Shown here piece after piece: positions 1-4,329 of a stretch of 6,460 bases of DNA. The stretch is taken from the NCBI GenBank assembly GCA_016762975.1, contig JAESUV010000272.1, positions 1 to 6,460 of the forward strand. Direction: 5' to 3'. Position 1 is the first letter of the stretch; each line of letters opens with the position of its first letter. The notes beneath the pieces were generated by a model that saw only the letters and a list, made by a program, of their open reading frames with translations, was not told the DNA's origin and did not search any database. The position numbers were made by a program, and so were the translations under genes. The DNA is from Gammaproteobacteria bacterium. Lineage in GTDB: Bacteria; Pseudomonadota; Gammaproteobacteria; Pseudomonadales; Pseudohongiellaceae.

Positions 1-1
1 T

Positions 2-91
2 GTTAAGATAATCGCAATTGAGCGTATGAACTGGATTCTTCGGAATGCGCTCTACCGTCCTATATGGATGTCAGCCCAGGAGCGACTATAA
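2..91 (+). CDS. Possible C-terminal end of a rightward gene (partial at left edge)
   Basis: One forward frame is open from the first complete codon and ends in TAA at 89-91, giving 29 residues that finish WMSAQERL. I do not recognise the product. It is called because its stop lies just before the hairpin that closes the leftward operon, so the two units would converge here, a common layout at a phage module boundary. The other two forward frames close sooner. An open frame of 29 codons can arise by chance, so this is a weak call that rests on context. Confidence 0.35.
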   Translation, partial: VKIIAIERMNWILRNALYRPIWMSAQERL

Positions 92-102
92 AGCGTACCT
101 AG

Positions 103-140
103 TGAAAACGCCCCGCTACGAGTGTAGTTAGGGGCGTTGG
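103..140 (-). terminator. Rho-independent terminator of the leftward operon
   Basis: An inverted repeat pairs AACGCCCC (107-114) with GGGGCGTT (131-138). An inner arm pairs CTAC (116-119) with GTAG (124-127) around a GAGT loop. Read leftward, the stem ends in a run of four T (complement of 105-108) followed by C. The rightward side has no T-run, so the main direction is leftward. It lies about 25 bases beyond the stop of the last leftward gene. It may give some termination to the converging rightward gene as well. Confidence 0.8.
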
Positions 141-163
141 TTAGGGTGGGGTAGGTTGTGGTG

Positions 164-334
164 TTACGGTATAAAGATCCTAATTGCTGTAGTTATCATG
201 AGCACCAGGATCGAGCCAATGAATGATCCTCCCCATACGAATATCCCGTACCCTTTCGGAAACGGGTAGATCATCGCGTACATAAACGACGTGGCAAAAA
301 CAAAGATAGATATTATCTGTATATTCTCTATCAT
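164..334 (-). CDS. 56-residue two-helix membrane protein
   Basis: This small gene is the last of the leftward operon. Its ATG (334-332) overlaps the TGA of the upstream gene as ATGA, and it ends in TAA at 166-164, about 25 bases before the terminator. The GAGGATGAG stretch just ahead of the ATG offers a ribosome site. The 56-residue product has two hydrophobic stretches, about residues 7-23 (ISIFVFATSFMYAMIYP) and 31-50 (ending in SILVLMITTA), split by a short polar turn with FPKGYG, so it is probably an inner-membrane hairpin. I do not recognise a family. Small membrane proteins in phage early operons can be lysis, exclusion or host-takeover factors, but nothing here decides between these. 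The overlapping longer frame (180-461) lacks this coupling and is rejected. Confidence 0.75.
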   Translation of the reverse strand: MIENIQIISIFVFATSFMYAMIYPFPKGYGIFVWGGSFIGSILVLMITTAIRIFIP

Positions 335-519
335 TTCTCATCCTCCCCGATTCGAGAACTATCAATATCGTCAATAACGCTAACCAGCATAGTCCTAACC
401 TCAGCCCAATAATCCTCGCCCATACTCCGGCTACCGAATCCATCACCCCGGCCTTTCTCATCCATTATCGCTACGCAATGGTTTATTTTCTGCCGTCTAG
501 ATCTTATATCGTCGCTCAT
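331..519 (-). CDS. 62-residue hypothetical phage protein
   Basis: The ATG at 519 overlaps the preceding stop as ATGA, and a strong ribosome site (GAGGGGAAG) sits just before it. The stop at 333-331 overlaps the next start in the same way, so the gene is locked into the coupled chain. The product is hydrophilic, with a basic start (RSRRQK, residues 6-11), a Gly/Arg-rich centre (about 22-32) and an acidic, probably helical end (VSVIDDIDSSRIGEDEK, 46-62). It has no signal peptide or membrane segment. I do not recognise the family. Its existence is well supported; its role is unknown. Confidence 0.75.
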   Translation of the reverse strand: MSDDIRSRRQKINHCVAIMDEKGRGDGFGSRSMGEDYWAEVRTMLVSVIDDIDSSRIGEDEK

Positions 520-662
520 TTCTTCCCCTCGTTACTAAAATAAAATACGCAATTAACCGGGTTAGGTGTTAAATAACGCACCCGCTCAGATTTAGCCGTG
601 TATCTATAGCATTGCTCTCGTTTAGTACAGTTCTTACCTTCGCACATTGTTATGTCTGTCAT
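516..662 (-). CDS. 48-residue four-cysteine phage mini-protein
   Basis: ATG at 662-660 is preceded by AAGGTG at suitable spacing, and TGA at 518-516 overlaps the next ATG. The product has cysteines at residues 7, 12, 18 and 38 in a CxxxxC-xxxxx-C pattern (MCEGKNCTKREQCYRYT) with a lone cysteine near the end (NPVNCVFY). This resembles a small phage protein type I know from early regions of phages of Gram-negative hosts, which opens with MTDITMC and carries a similar cysteine pattern. Four cysteines suggest a small metal (zinc) site, but that is inference. The gene is too short for many gene callers and fills what would otherwise be a 166-base gap. Confidence 0.8.
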   Translation of the reverse strand: MTDITMCEGKNCTKREQCYRYTAKSERVRYLTPNPVNCVFYFSNEGKK

Positions 663-685
663 AATATCGCACCTTTATTTAATGG

Positions 686-949
686 TCAGAAGGGCAAATC
701 ATCGTCTACAAATTCATCATCGATAGCATCTTTAGCACTATCAACACCCTTCTTATGAGCGTCGTCCTTCTTCTCGAATCTAAGACTTAACGATGGCGAA
801 TTAGGATTGGCCCCCTCCTTACGCTTCCACCCGCTTATCCAGTACTCCACGCCGTCGATTTCACCTTGACCCTTGAAGTCTGGATGGGTATCGCCTTTCT
901 TGTCCTTGTTGGGCCATATAGCCGCTCTCATGCTGTTGTCATAACTCAT
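686..949 (-). CDS. 87-residue phage protein with an SSB-like acidic C-terminus
   Basis: The start at 949 overlaps the previous TAA as TAATG and has the best ribosome site in the operon (GAGGAGGT, about six bases upstream). The first 60 residues look like a small beta-rich domain seen in many short phage proteins: an opening like SYDNSMRAAIWPN, a THPDFKG motif (21-27), DGVEYWISGWKRK (32-44) and SLSLRFEKKDD (53-63). A charged linker follows, and the protein ends EFVDDDLPF. The last six residues closely match the DDDIPF tip of bacterial single-stranded DNA-binding protein, which recruits replication and repair proteins. By inference this could be a miniature ssDNA-binding protein or a competitor for host SSB partners. 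The N-terminal fold has not been checked, and no DNA-binding residues can be named. Confidence 0.85.
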   Translation of the reverse strand: MSYDNSMRAAIWPNKDKKGDTHPDFKGQGEIDGVEYWISGWKRKEGANPNSPSLSLRFEKKDDAHKKGVDSAKDAIDDEFVDDDLPF

Positions 950-1194
950 TATTTAACCTCCTCGTAAGTTGCTTTGAAAATGTCCGGCTTGCGTGGGTAG
1001 AACTCTCCAGCTATGCCCTTGATTATGTAGTCGCCAACGCTAGCGATATGCCCACCTTCAAGCGTGTTAATCTTAAATGGTTTGTTCGGATGTATAGATT
1101 CAATGCTGGGCCCTGCAAAGCTGCAAATATCAACAGAATTCAGTCCTGTCCATTGTACCGCGTCAATTACTACTGGCTTCTTTCTGTATTTCAT
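949..1194 (-). CDS. PGDYG-like conserved phage protein
   Basis: The 81-residue product belongs to a very common phage family of unknown function. It opens KYRKKPVVIDAVQWTG (2-17) and carries KINTLEG (41-47), GDYIIKGIAGEFYP (54-67) and a KPDIFKATYEEV end (69-80). I believe this matches the PGDYG family, with Val in place of the usual Pro before GDY. The ATG overlaps the upstream TGA as ATGA, and the GAGGAT ribosome site lies inside the repeated DNA block at 1202-1310. No signal peptide or membrane segment is visible. Family membership is confident, but no activity is known to me. Confidence 0.9.
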   Translation of the reverse strand: MKYRKKPVVIDAVQWTGLNSVDICSFAGPSIESIHPNKPFKINTLEGGHIASVGDYIIKGIAGEFYPRKPDIFKATYEEVK

Positions 1195-1592
1195 TGTTGT
1201 TTATCCTCTAGTGCTTTAGTTGCGATGTCGCTAATTATTCGTACATCCCCATGAGTTTCTTGGCAGTGGTCGCTTATCTCTTGTAACGCTGACCTGTACC
1301 GCTCTATCTCGCCAAGCTTGCCTACAAATTTGTCCGATAATTCCGAATACTTGTCGGCTATACTTGACGACTGAAGTGATAGCCTTAGATTTTGCTCAGC
1401 TTGATCATCTATCACGGACTTCTGGGCGTGTAGCTCGCGGAGCAGGTCATATGCTATTTGATACGCTTTCCCGCTTACTTGGTCGTGGGTTATTTCTCCG
1501 ACCTGCCAATAGCAATCGGACTCGTTTGGGAATAGCTCAATCCCGCACTTAACCCCGTCTTCGTCCGTGTACTCCCAATCTGATTCAGTCAT
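1191..1592 (-). CDS. 133-residue coiled-coil phage protein with repeated C-terminal module (copy 1)
   Basis: The gene begins at ATG 1592, overlapping the upstream stop by 8 nt, and ends overlapping the next gene as ATGA. Residues 1-33 are acidic and aromatic (DWEYTDEDG, DCYWQVG). About 42-110 look helical and probably coiled-coil (AYQIAYDLLRELHAQK, then Gln/Ser/Asp-rich heptads). Residues 95-130 form a module, EIERYRSALQEIS, then ETH, then SDIATKALED, that also ends the gene upstream (1585-1836). Modules of the form ALxEI...IAxxAL recur at the ends of unrelated small phage proteins, so this looks like a mobile C-terminal cap. The specific function is unknown. Confidence 0.8.
   Translation of the reverse strand: MTESDWEYTDEDGVKCGIELFPNESDCYWQVGEITHDQVSGKAYQIAYDLLRELHAQKSVIDDQAEQNLRLSLQSSSIADKYSELSDKFVGKLGEIERYRSALQEISDHCQETHGDVRIISDIATKALEDKQQ
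1202..1310. repeat. 109-bp direct repeat, copy A
   Basis: This block aligns without gaps to 1599-1707, at about 80% identity by hand count. The right-hand 36 bases (1275-1310 and 1672-1707) are identical, and so are 14 bases at the left end (1202-1215 and 1599-1612). Read leftward, each copy encodes the EIERYRSALQEIS...ALED protein module plus the GAGGATA ribosome site of the next gene. Confidence 0.9.
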
Positions 1593-1836
1593 CCTGCATA
1601 TCCTCTAGTGCTGTAATTGCTATGTCGCTCATTATGTGCGCGTCCTCATGGGTTTCTATGTGCTGTTCTGATATCTCTTGTAACGCTGACCTGTACCGCT
1701 CTATCTCTTGTAGCTGAACTGTAATCCTACTGTGAGCCCACTCTGGCTCGAGCTTGATTAGCTGCATCAGGGTTACTAAGTTGCCGTCCATGTCCTGGTA
1801 TTGCGCCGCCGTGCTATTTGATGGGTAATCAGTCAT
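1585..1836 (-). CDS. 83-residue phage protein with repeated C-terminal module (copy 2)
   Basis: The start at 1836 is set by a TAATG overlap with the upstream gene. The N-terminal half (MDGNLVTLMQLIKLEPEWA, 16-34) resembles the short phage proteins that carry a VTL..L...EPEWA..RI motif. The C-terminal half (44-79) is the module EIERYRSALQEISEQHIETH, then an SDIAITALED end, shared with the neighbouring 133-residue protein. Of the 36 aligned module residues, the first 13 are identical and most later differences are conservative. The protein is probably cytoplasmic and helical. Two adjacent genes with one module suggest tandem duplication or recombination between phages. The function is unknown. 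Confidence 0.8.
   Translation of the reverse strand: MTDYPSNSTAAQYQDMDGNLVTLMQLIKLEPEWAHSRITVQLQEIERYRSALQEISEQHIETHEDAHIMSDIAITALEDMQDD
1599..1707. repeat. 109-bp direct repeat, copy B
   Basis: This is the partner of 1202-1310. It has the same length, with 36 identical bases at the right end and roughly 20 mismatches, nearly all in the middle. The copies start 397 bases apart in the same orientation. Confidence 0.9.
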
Positions 1837-2162
1837 TACTCTTCCTCTGTGTAGGTGAATGTGTAGGTTTCGACGATTTCAGCCTCGAATGTATTTGTCT
1901 GTACTCGCATGGTTTCCTCTGTGGCGTTGTAATAGTGGCCGTCATCAGCCTTGAGCAAGTATGTATCAATGGTCTTCTCTACTGGCTTTACTCGGTACTT
2001 AGTATCCTCGCGGAATCCAGGCTCGCTACAACCAGCCCATACTAAGGTGCTTTCCGAGAGCAAAAATTGAATCTCCTTGCCATCAGCCATAGCCCGAAGC
2101 TCCTTAGTCCACTTATTATCAATAGCGTTTATTATTTGCTCGTTGGTTATGTTATTAGTCAT
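1836..2162 (-). CDS. 108-residue conserved phage protein (ADGKxIQ / YRVKP type)
   Basis: ATG 2162 is chosen, with AAGGGGAT upstream at about eight bases; a GTG just before it (2165) would add one residue. The gene overlaps the upstream stop by 8 nt. Residues 9-60 match a layout common in small phage proteins: a helix ending in MADGKEIQF (25-33), a tryptophan-centred strand (LVWAGC, 40-45), then EPGFREDTKYRVKP (47-60). The rest is an extra C-terminal part rich in Thr and Glu (TMRVQTNTF, then ETYTFTYTEEE), likely beta-stranded. There is no membrane segment. The family is recognised only as phage-specific and of unknown function. Confidence 0.85.
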   Translation of the reverse strand: MTNNITNEQIINAIDNKWTKELRAMADGKEIQFLLSESTLVWAGCSEPGFREDTKYRVKPVEKTIDTYLLKADDGHYYNATEETMRVQTNTFEAEIVETYTFTYTEEE

Positions 2163-2523
2163 CACTTAATCCCCTTCCTAGTTTATCGATCTCTTCGTTT
2201 AATATTTCATACTCGATTCTTTCAATGCCGCGAGCCATCTTGTCAAAGGTAATAGCGCCGTCGAACGCTTCATGCGGGAGCAATATTGGATACATTGGCC
2301 CAACGCCCATCAGCCAGTCCTTGATCTCACCTTCCTCCAGCCATGGATATTCTGTTGGCTTGTCGTCTATTAGTGATAGATATTTTCCTCGGAATCCCCT
2401 GGCCGTGCCGTCATCACAAGATAAATGGGAAAAACTATTATTATTTGTAATATGAGACACTATCCCAGATTGATGCCCCCCTACCGGCCCCCACGCTATG
2501 TATACCCTATCCCCTGCTTTCAT
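2155..2523 (-). CDS. 122-residue hypothetical protein with SH3/KOW-like N-terminus
   Basis: ATG 2523 is preceded by GGGGTGAG; a GTG at 2526 would add one residue. The gene overlaps the upstream stop by 17 nt. The opening MKAGDRVYIAWGPVGGHQSG (1-20), followed by IVSHI and a DDGTARGFRGKYLSLID stretch (37-53), has the look of a small SH3/KOW-type beta barrel: a KxGDRV strand, a Gly-rich turn, then further strands. The C-terminal half (60-118) contains WLEEGEIKDW and a helical IERIEYEILNEEIDKL end. I do not recognise the full-length family. The barrel is inferred from pattern only and does not show the ligand. Confidence 0.75.
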   Translation of the reverse strand: MKAGDRVYIAWGPVGGHQSGIVSHITNNNSFSHLSCDDGTARGFRGKYLSLIDDKPTEYPWLEEGEIKDWLMGVGPMYPILLPHEAFDGAITFDKMARGIERIEYEILNEEIDKLGRGLSDD

Positions 2524-2719
2524 CACTCACCCCGTTTAGCCGTTTAACTTCGTCGGCTATCTCAATTATTGTTTCGTAGTCCAGAGGCACATAGACGCAT
2601 TCACAATCCCAATACCAGACGCCTGAACTCTTATTGATATTGATTTGACCGCCGCTACGCTTGTGTCCTGAAAACCATACCGATACGCATACATCGTCGT
2701 GCCGATTAAACTTAATCAT
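2507..2719 (-). CDS. 70-residue hypothetical phage protein
   Basis: ATG 2719 follows GAGGG at about seven bases; a GTG at 2722 would add one residue. The start lies inside the end of the upstream mini membrane gene (8 nt overlap). The product is aromatic and partly beta-rich in its first half (VCVSVWF, 10-16; GVWYWDCECVYVPL, 33-46). It closes with a helix, DYETIIEIADEVKRLNG (47-63). A tail like PL..E.I.EIAD.L..LN occurs in several small phage proteins I know, but no function is attached to it. There is no signal or membrane segment. Confidence 0.75.
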   Translation of the reverse strand: MIKFNRHDDVCVSVWFSGHKRSGGQININKSSGVWYWDCECVYVPLDYETIIEIADEVKRLNGVSDESRG

Positions 2720-2849
2720 CACTATTCCCTCTTATCTCGCAGGCTGTGATTATCTCGGCTGCATTCTTGTTGGACTCATCAATTATGATGTACGTATTAA
2801 TTCCCAACATAATAATCAGTATGAACCCAAGCATATTTAGATCACTCAT
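2712..2849 (-). CDS. 45-residue single-span membrane mini-protein
   Basis: ATG 2849-2847 overlaps the upstream TGA as ATGA and has GGAGAGAGGG directly ahead of it. The gene ends in TAA at 2714-2712, inside the next start region. The 45-residue product has one membrane helix at about residues 6-23 (MLGFILIIMLGINTYIII) and a short polar tail ending in ACEIRGNSDD. The upstream 64-residue gene has the same first three residues (MSD), also one helix, and a tail with TCEIR, so the two are probably diverged paralogues. The function is unknown. The gene is below common length cut-offs and would otherwise leave a 126-base gap. Confidence 0.75.
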   Translation of the reverse strand: MSDLNMLGFILIIMLGINTYIIIDESNKNAAEIITACEIRGNSDD

Positions 2850-3040
2850 CCCTCTCTCCTTATCTCGCATGTGTAAATAATGTCCGGGGCGTGGTCTACT
2901 TGGATTGTTACCTCGCCTTGTTCTACTTCCTGCATCCTTCTATCTGATCCTGCTCCGTGGCCCATTGCAAACCCAGCAAGGAACACTCCAAACGCAAACA
3001 TTAAAGCCAAAGCAGCGGCTACCCCTGATCCATCACTCAT
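2846..3040 (-). CDS. 64-residue single-span membrane protein
   Basis: The ATG overlaps the Cro-like gene's TGA as ATGA, with AAGAGGGATGAG upstream. Residues 7-27 (VAAALALMFAFGVFLAGFAMG) form one strong membrane helix. It is followed by a basic/acidic tail with EVTIQVDHAPDIIYTCEIRREG (43-64), which could form a strand and places one cysteine at 58. The gene is the second in the leftward operon, right after the regulator, so it is likely made early. It shares its first three codons and its CEIR tail with the next gene. I recognise no family. The topology is uncertain. Confidence 0.75.
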   Translation of the reverse strand: MSDGSGVAAALALMFAFGVFLAGFAMGHGAGSDRRMQEVEQGEVTIQVDHAPDIIYTCEIRREG

Positions 3041-3240
3041 TTCTCATCCCTCTTATAGTAGTTAACCGCTTTATCTACGCTGATTATGTCCTCGAATCTG
3101 TCCGGCTGTATCTCTACATAGACAAGACTGTTTCGACTCATCCAGTTGTTGCACCGTTGTTGTGACATCCCCAGGCTTTCCGCTATCTTAGCGAGCGATC
3201 GATCACTTGACGCCACGTAGTGTTTGAACTTCACCTTCAT
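3037..3240 (-). CDS. Cro-like transcriptional regulator (67 residues)
   Basis: This is a small DNA-binding protein at the head of the leftward operon. Residues 16-34 form a helix-turn-helix: LAKIAES, then LGM as the turn, then SQQRCNNWM as the recognition helix. Two likely beta strands follow, LVYVEI (39-44) and FEDIISV (49-55). A short HTH followed by a beta hairpin in about 66 residues is the layout of lambda Cro, where the hairpin makes the dimer. Sequence identity to lambda Cro looks low, so the call rests on pattern. The gene has AAAGG upstream of its ATG and its own promoter in 3241-3380, so autoregulation and control of the divergent operon are likely. No CI partner is in the window. 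Confidence 0.8.
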   Translation of the reverse strand: MKVKFKHYVASSDRSLAKIAESLGMSQQRCNNWMSRNSLVYVEIQPDRFEDIISVDKAVNYYKRDEK

Positions 3241-3273
3241 ATATTAACCTTTGTTTCCCGTTGATTTGGTGTA

Positions 3274-3301
3274 ACTATAAACTATTCAATGAATAAATCA
3301 A
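3274..3301 (-). promoter_or_regulatory. Leftward early promoter
   Basis: Read leftward, TTGATT (3301-3296) as -35 and TATAGT (3279-3274) as -10 are separated by 16 bases. Transcription would start near 3267, giving a leader of about 27 bases before the Cro-like ATG. Each box matches the sigma70 consensus at four or five positions. Confidence 0.6.
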
Positions 3302-3311
3302 CACAAACCGT

Positions 3312-3340
3312 TTGCTTTATCTTTCCATGACTGCTAAATT
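3312..3340 (+). promoter_or_regulatory. Candidate rightward early promoter
   Basis: TTGCTT (3312-3317) and TAAATT (3335-3340) are separated by 17 bases, with a start expected near 3347 and a leader of about 34 bases. The match to sigma70 boxes is moderate (three and four positions). A weaker alternative is TTGATT at 3261 with TATTCA 16 bases on. Confidence 0.4.
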
Positions 3341-3380
3341 GATTTCACCAATCAGGTAACAACCAACGAGGAAGAGAGAG

Positions 3381-3692
3381 ATGGATAAGTTTTTAGCGAC
3401 GGTAATAACGATCATCATACTGTTAATTATTATTCTTACAGGTACAAGCGGCAATCTTGATCACGTGAAGGAGGGGGCAGAAGAATCCTTTAGCAAGCAC
3501 GGATTTGATGTTATTGGGTACGAGGGCTACCAGTGGGGCATGGGCGGGTATAACAGTTACGGCGGCGCTTACGTCTGGTACACCATAAGAAGGCAGTCAG
3601 ACAATGGCATCACTTATAACGCGGCGCTTCAGCGTTGGGGCGATGAACTTCACATGTACAAGCTGACGGCCATCGACGCGATTAAGCCTTAA
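3381..3692 (+). CDS. Membrane-anchored conserved phage protein (103 residues)
   Basis: This is the first gene of the rightward operon, with GAGGAAGAGAGAG before its ATG. Residues 4-21 (FLATVITIIILLIIILTG) form an N-terminal membrane anchor, or an uncleaved signal. The rest is soluble: HGFDVIGYEGYQWG (40-53), a Gly/Tyr-rich turn (54-62), AYVWYTIRR (63-71), NGITYNAALQRWGDELHMYKL (75-95) and a DAIKP end. I recognise this domain, particularly the NGI.Y..ALQRWGDE..... AIDAIKP block, as a recurrent phage early protein of unknown function. The anchor would put the domain in the periplasm or hold it at the inner face; the sequence alone does not settle which. Confidence 0.85.
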   Translation: MDKFLATVITIIILLIIILTGTSGNLDHVKEGAEESFSKHGFDVIGYEGYQWGMGGYNSYGGAYVWYTIRRQSDNGITYNAALQRWGDELHMYKLTAIDAIKP

Positions 3693-3711
3693 CTTAACAC
3701 TCACCATAACC

Positions 3712-3734
3712 AGCCGCTTAATTGCGGCTTTCTG
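3712..3734 (+). terminator. Terminator-like hairpin between first and second rightward genes
   Basis: AGCCGC (3712-3717) and GCGGCT (3724-3729) form a six-pair GC-rich stem with a TTAATT loop, followed by TTCT. Flanking CCAG and CTGG could extend the structure. The T-run is short, so it may be a leaky terminator or attenuator that lowers expression of everything downstream, or a site where a phage antiterminator acts. Confidence 0.5.
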
Positions 3735-3757
3735 GGTACTAACTGAGGAGAGAGAAG

Positions 3758-3931
3758 ATGGGCAGATTACAGAAAGACAGTAAAGCGGGGCTGATACGAA
3801 GAATAGAGGAGCTAGAGGCTCAGCTTAAGCGGAGTCATGAGAGGTGTAGCATCTTATATGACCGATCAGAGGCTTATTTCAAGGCGCTGAATGCCGCAAC
3901 AACTGAGCTAGCTGACGAGAGGTGGAGCTGA
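3758..3931 (+). CDS. 57-residue helical phage protein
   Basis: ATG 3758 has GAGGAGAG about seven bases upstream, and the TGA at 3929-3931 shares a base with the next ATG (TGATG). The product is highly charged and almost wholly helical. IRRIEELEAQLKRSHERC (13-30) shows a heptad pattern with Leu/Ile at spaced positions, followed by YDRSEAYFKALNAATTELAD (35-54). It has no membrane segment. It could be a small coiled-coil scaffold or a partner of the next gene product. I do not recognise a family. It is just short of common length cut-offs, yet it is needed to explain the coupled start of the following gene. Confidence 0.7.
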   Translation: MGRLQKDSKAGLIRRIEELEAQLKRSHERCSILYDRSEAYFKALNAATTELADERWS

Positions 3932-4329
3932 TGAACATCGACAGACTAGAGAGAGAGCGGGAATTGCAGCTTGATATTCAGCACAACGAATCGCTTGAGG
4001 ATACTGATCACGAAGCCATTGAGGACGGCGAGAAGCAGCGGAACCTAGACCAGTGCGCAGGATACCTATCGCGTAATTGCTGGCTACCACTGGATCAGGT
4101 GAGCGCTTGCATTGGCATACTAGGCGAGTACTGGAGCGCGGAGCAAAGCATATTCGAGTATTCAGATGACGGCGGCACAATGTTCATGGGCGATTATATT
4201 ATCTGCACGAATGAGTTTGATCAGTGGATAGTTGAGAATCACATTAAAGAAGCGGCTAAGTCGATGTATGGGTCAGTATTCGACTCGGTATTCACCACCG
4301 ATAGGCTAATTAAGCAGGGGGCATTATGA
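3931..4329 (+). CDS. 132-residue hypothetical protein, not recognised
   Basis: ATG 3931 is chosen because it overlaps the previous stop (TGATG) and has GAGAGG about eight bases upstream; an in-frame GTG at 3922 would add three residues. Residues 1-40 are very acidic and helical (DRLERERELQLDIQHNE, then EDTDHEAIEDGEKQRN). About 41-75 hold two cysteines and a Trp-rich helix (CWLPLDQVSACIGILGEYW). A beta-type stretch follows (GGTMFMGDYIICTNEFDQW, 81-99), then a C-terminal helix (VENHIKEAAKSMY). It is probably soluble. The final ATGA overlaps the next start. Its position before the recombination genes suggests an accessory to DNA metabolism or host takeover, but nothing in the sequence proves it. 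Confidence 0.8.
   Translation: MNIDRLERERELQLDIQHNESLEDTDHEAIEDGEKQRNLDQCAGYLSRNCWLPLDQVSACIGILGEYWSAEQSIFEYSDDGGTMFMGDYIICTNEFDQWIVENHIKEAAKSMYGSVFDSVFTTDRLIKQGAL

Larger units (their letters stand above)
3241..3380. promoter_or_regulatory. Divergent control region with candidate Cro operators
   Basis: This 140-base gap separates the two divergent operons and is AT-rich in its central part. The heptamer TTGATTT occurs three times: forward at 3261-3267, reverse at 3295-3301 and forward at 3339-3345. The first covers the expected leftward start point, the second contains the leftward -35 box, and the third covers the end of the rightward -10 box. An inverted repeat TGATT-5-AATCA lies at 3340-3354. 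These positions suit operators for the Cro-like protein encoded next door, but binding is inferred. Confidence 0.55.

Noticed and set aside
1..163. A tRNA or attachment site at the left edge
   Set aside because: No cloverleaf arms or T-loop pattern were found; the only clear structure is the terminator hairpin, and no integrase gene is present in the window.
180..461. A 93-residue leftward frame with a hydrophobic start
   Set aside because: It overlaps two coupled genes (331-519 and 164-334) in another frame, lacks the ATGA coupling and strong ribosome site they have, and is not needed to explain the region.
1202..1707. The two 109-bp repeats as a CRISPR array or mobile-element ends
   Set aside because: There are only two copies, in direct orientation, both coding in frame for the same protein module; no spacer pattern, terminal inverted repeats or transposase is seen.
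1048..2455. Several forward frames of 61-76 residues within the leftward operon
   Set aside because: They lie opposite coupled leftward genes, do not join one another, and lack ribosome sites.
3922..3930. Upstream GTG start for the 132-residue gene
   Set aside because: The ATG at 3931 has better spacing from GAGAGG and the usual TGATG overlap; the GTG would sit on the ribosome site itself.
3908..4180. A 90-residue leftward frame opposite the 132-residue gene
   Set aside because: It is antisense to a well coupled gene, has a composition typical of a reverse-strand shadow (Arg, Cys and Ser rich), and shows no supporting context.
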